From a bacterium (GTDB lineage Bacteria; Blakebacterota; Blakebacteria; Blakebacterales; Blakebacteraceae), in contig JALGVQ010000163.1 in NCBI GenBank assembly GCA_025774615.1, positions 1 through 6,316 on the forward strand: DNA of 6,316 bases, in the 5' to 3' direction. The notes beneath the pieces were generated by a model. It was not told where the DNA came from, did not search any database, and saw only the letters and a list, made by a program, of their open reading frames with translations. Made by a program: the position numbers and the translations under genes. This document shows positions 6,019 through 6,316 of this stretch, piece after piece (within the stretch, counting starts at the first letter, position 1; every line of letters starts with the position of its first letter).

Positions 6019-6316
6019 TCAGACAACATGGTTCCACGATAGAGGTGTTCCCCTGCTGACGGCCATGGCTGCCGGCCGGCCGATAACCTCCTCCAGATGA
6101 CGGGGGTGGAGACCGATACCCGGTCGGATCGACCGGACATTCCCTTCGGTGAAGGGCTCCCCCTCTTCGACATCCTCGACAATGAAGAGTGAACGGCGGA
6201 AGATCCGGGACGCGTCTTCATCCTGTCCCGCCCCGTAGGTGACAGATCCAAGGGCCTGTTCAACAAGCCGGACACTCCCGACCATGTCCCTGAATTCGTC
6301 CGGTTCGAGTGAGAAA
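6019..6316 (-). CDS. pseI: Pseudaminic acid synthase (PseI/NeuB family), C-terminal part only
   Basis: The frame is open through the right edge, so only the last 98 residues are seen; the family is about 340-350 long and the catalytic TIM barrel lies outside. The visible part begins FSLEPDEFRDMV, the end of the barrel domain, followed by a helical linker with VEQALGSVTYG. Then comes the C-terminal antifreeze-like SAF domain: RRSLFIVEDVEEGEPFTEGNV, RSIRPGIGLHP, and SRGTPLSW close to the end. FSLEPDEF and NVRSIRPGIGLHP are the PseI-like forms rather than those of sialic acid NeuB. PseI condenses 6-deoxy-AltdiNAc with phosphoenolpyruvate to give pseudaminic acid. The stop is 16 bases before the glycosyltransferase start, so the two are probably co-transcribed. 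The legionaminic-type synthase is a less likely alternative. Confidence 0.88.
   Translation of the reverse strand, partial: FSLEPDEFRDMVGSVRLVEQALGSVTYGAGQDEDASRIFRRSLFIVEDVEEGEPFTEGNVRSIRPGIGLHPRHLEEVIGRPAAMAVSRGTPLSWNHVV

Noticed and set aside
5325-6059. 244-codon plus-strand open frame opposite the glycosyltransferase
   Set aside because: It lies wholly antisense to a gene with clear GT2 motifs, shows no recognisable domain, and long antisense frames are expected at this GC content.
6003-6275. N-terminal extension of the glycosyltransferase to an ATG at 6275
   Set aside because: The extra 91 residues overlap the pseI-like coding region in another frame and are Ser/Arg/Pro-rich shadow sequence with no GT similarity.
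1-6316. CRISPR arrays, insertion sequences, tRNA or rRNA genes
   Set aside because: No regularly spaced repeats, transposase motifs, terminal inverted repeats or structural RNA signatures were seen on reading the sequence.

Overview
The window is a compact, GC-rich bacterial chromosome segment with no RNA genes, CRISPR array or mobile element that I can see. It carries eight protein-coding genes on both strands, two of them cut by the window edges. The leftmost gene encodes a PorV/PorQ-like (UPF0164-type) outer-membrane beta-barrel protein. That family is typical of the Fibrobacteres-Chlorobi-Bacteroidetes group and related candidate phyla. The high GC content argues against most Bacteroidetes and suggests a GC-rich relative of that group, but this lineage call is inference only.

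Left part (1-2011, all minus strand): accA, the alpha subunit of acetyl-CoA carboxylase carboxyltransferase, is followed after 22 bases by a 61-residue Trm112/UPF0434-like zinc-ribbon protein. A 184-base gap then leads to the PorV-like gene, which runs off the left edge. Bases 2012-2220 separate accA from a divergent plus-strand operon and must hold the promoters for both directions. A TTGACA-type promoter for accA is the best candidate there.

Right part (2221-6316): this is a nonulosonic-acid locus, most probably for pseudaminic acid (Pse), built as two convergent arms. The plus arm is a tightly coupled three-gene operon. It contains pseB (UDP-GlcNAc 4,6-dehydratase/5-epimerase), pseC (PLP-dependent C4 aminotransferase) and an SpsF-type cytidylyltransferase. 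The minus arm enters from the right edge with the C-terminus of a PseI-like sialic-acid-synthase-family enzyme, followed by a GT2 family, rhamnosyltransferase-like glycosyltransferase. The two arms meet tail to tail with only two bases between stop codons, at a perfect 11-bp hairpin that is probably a terminator.

Together the arms supply the first two steps (PseB, PseC), the condensation with phosphoenolpyruvate (PseI), probably the CMP activation (SpsF-like), and one glycosyltransferase that may use the sugar or build the glycan carrying it. The acetyltransferase (PseH) and UDP-sugar hydrolase (PseG) are not in the window. The likeliest place for them is beyond the right edge, upstream in the pseI operon. 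I see no wholly new system. The most notable points are the split, convergent layout of the sugar pathway and the use of an SpsF-class rather than NeuA-class cytidylyltransferase.
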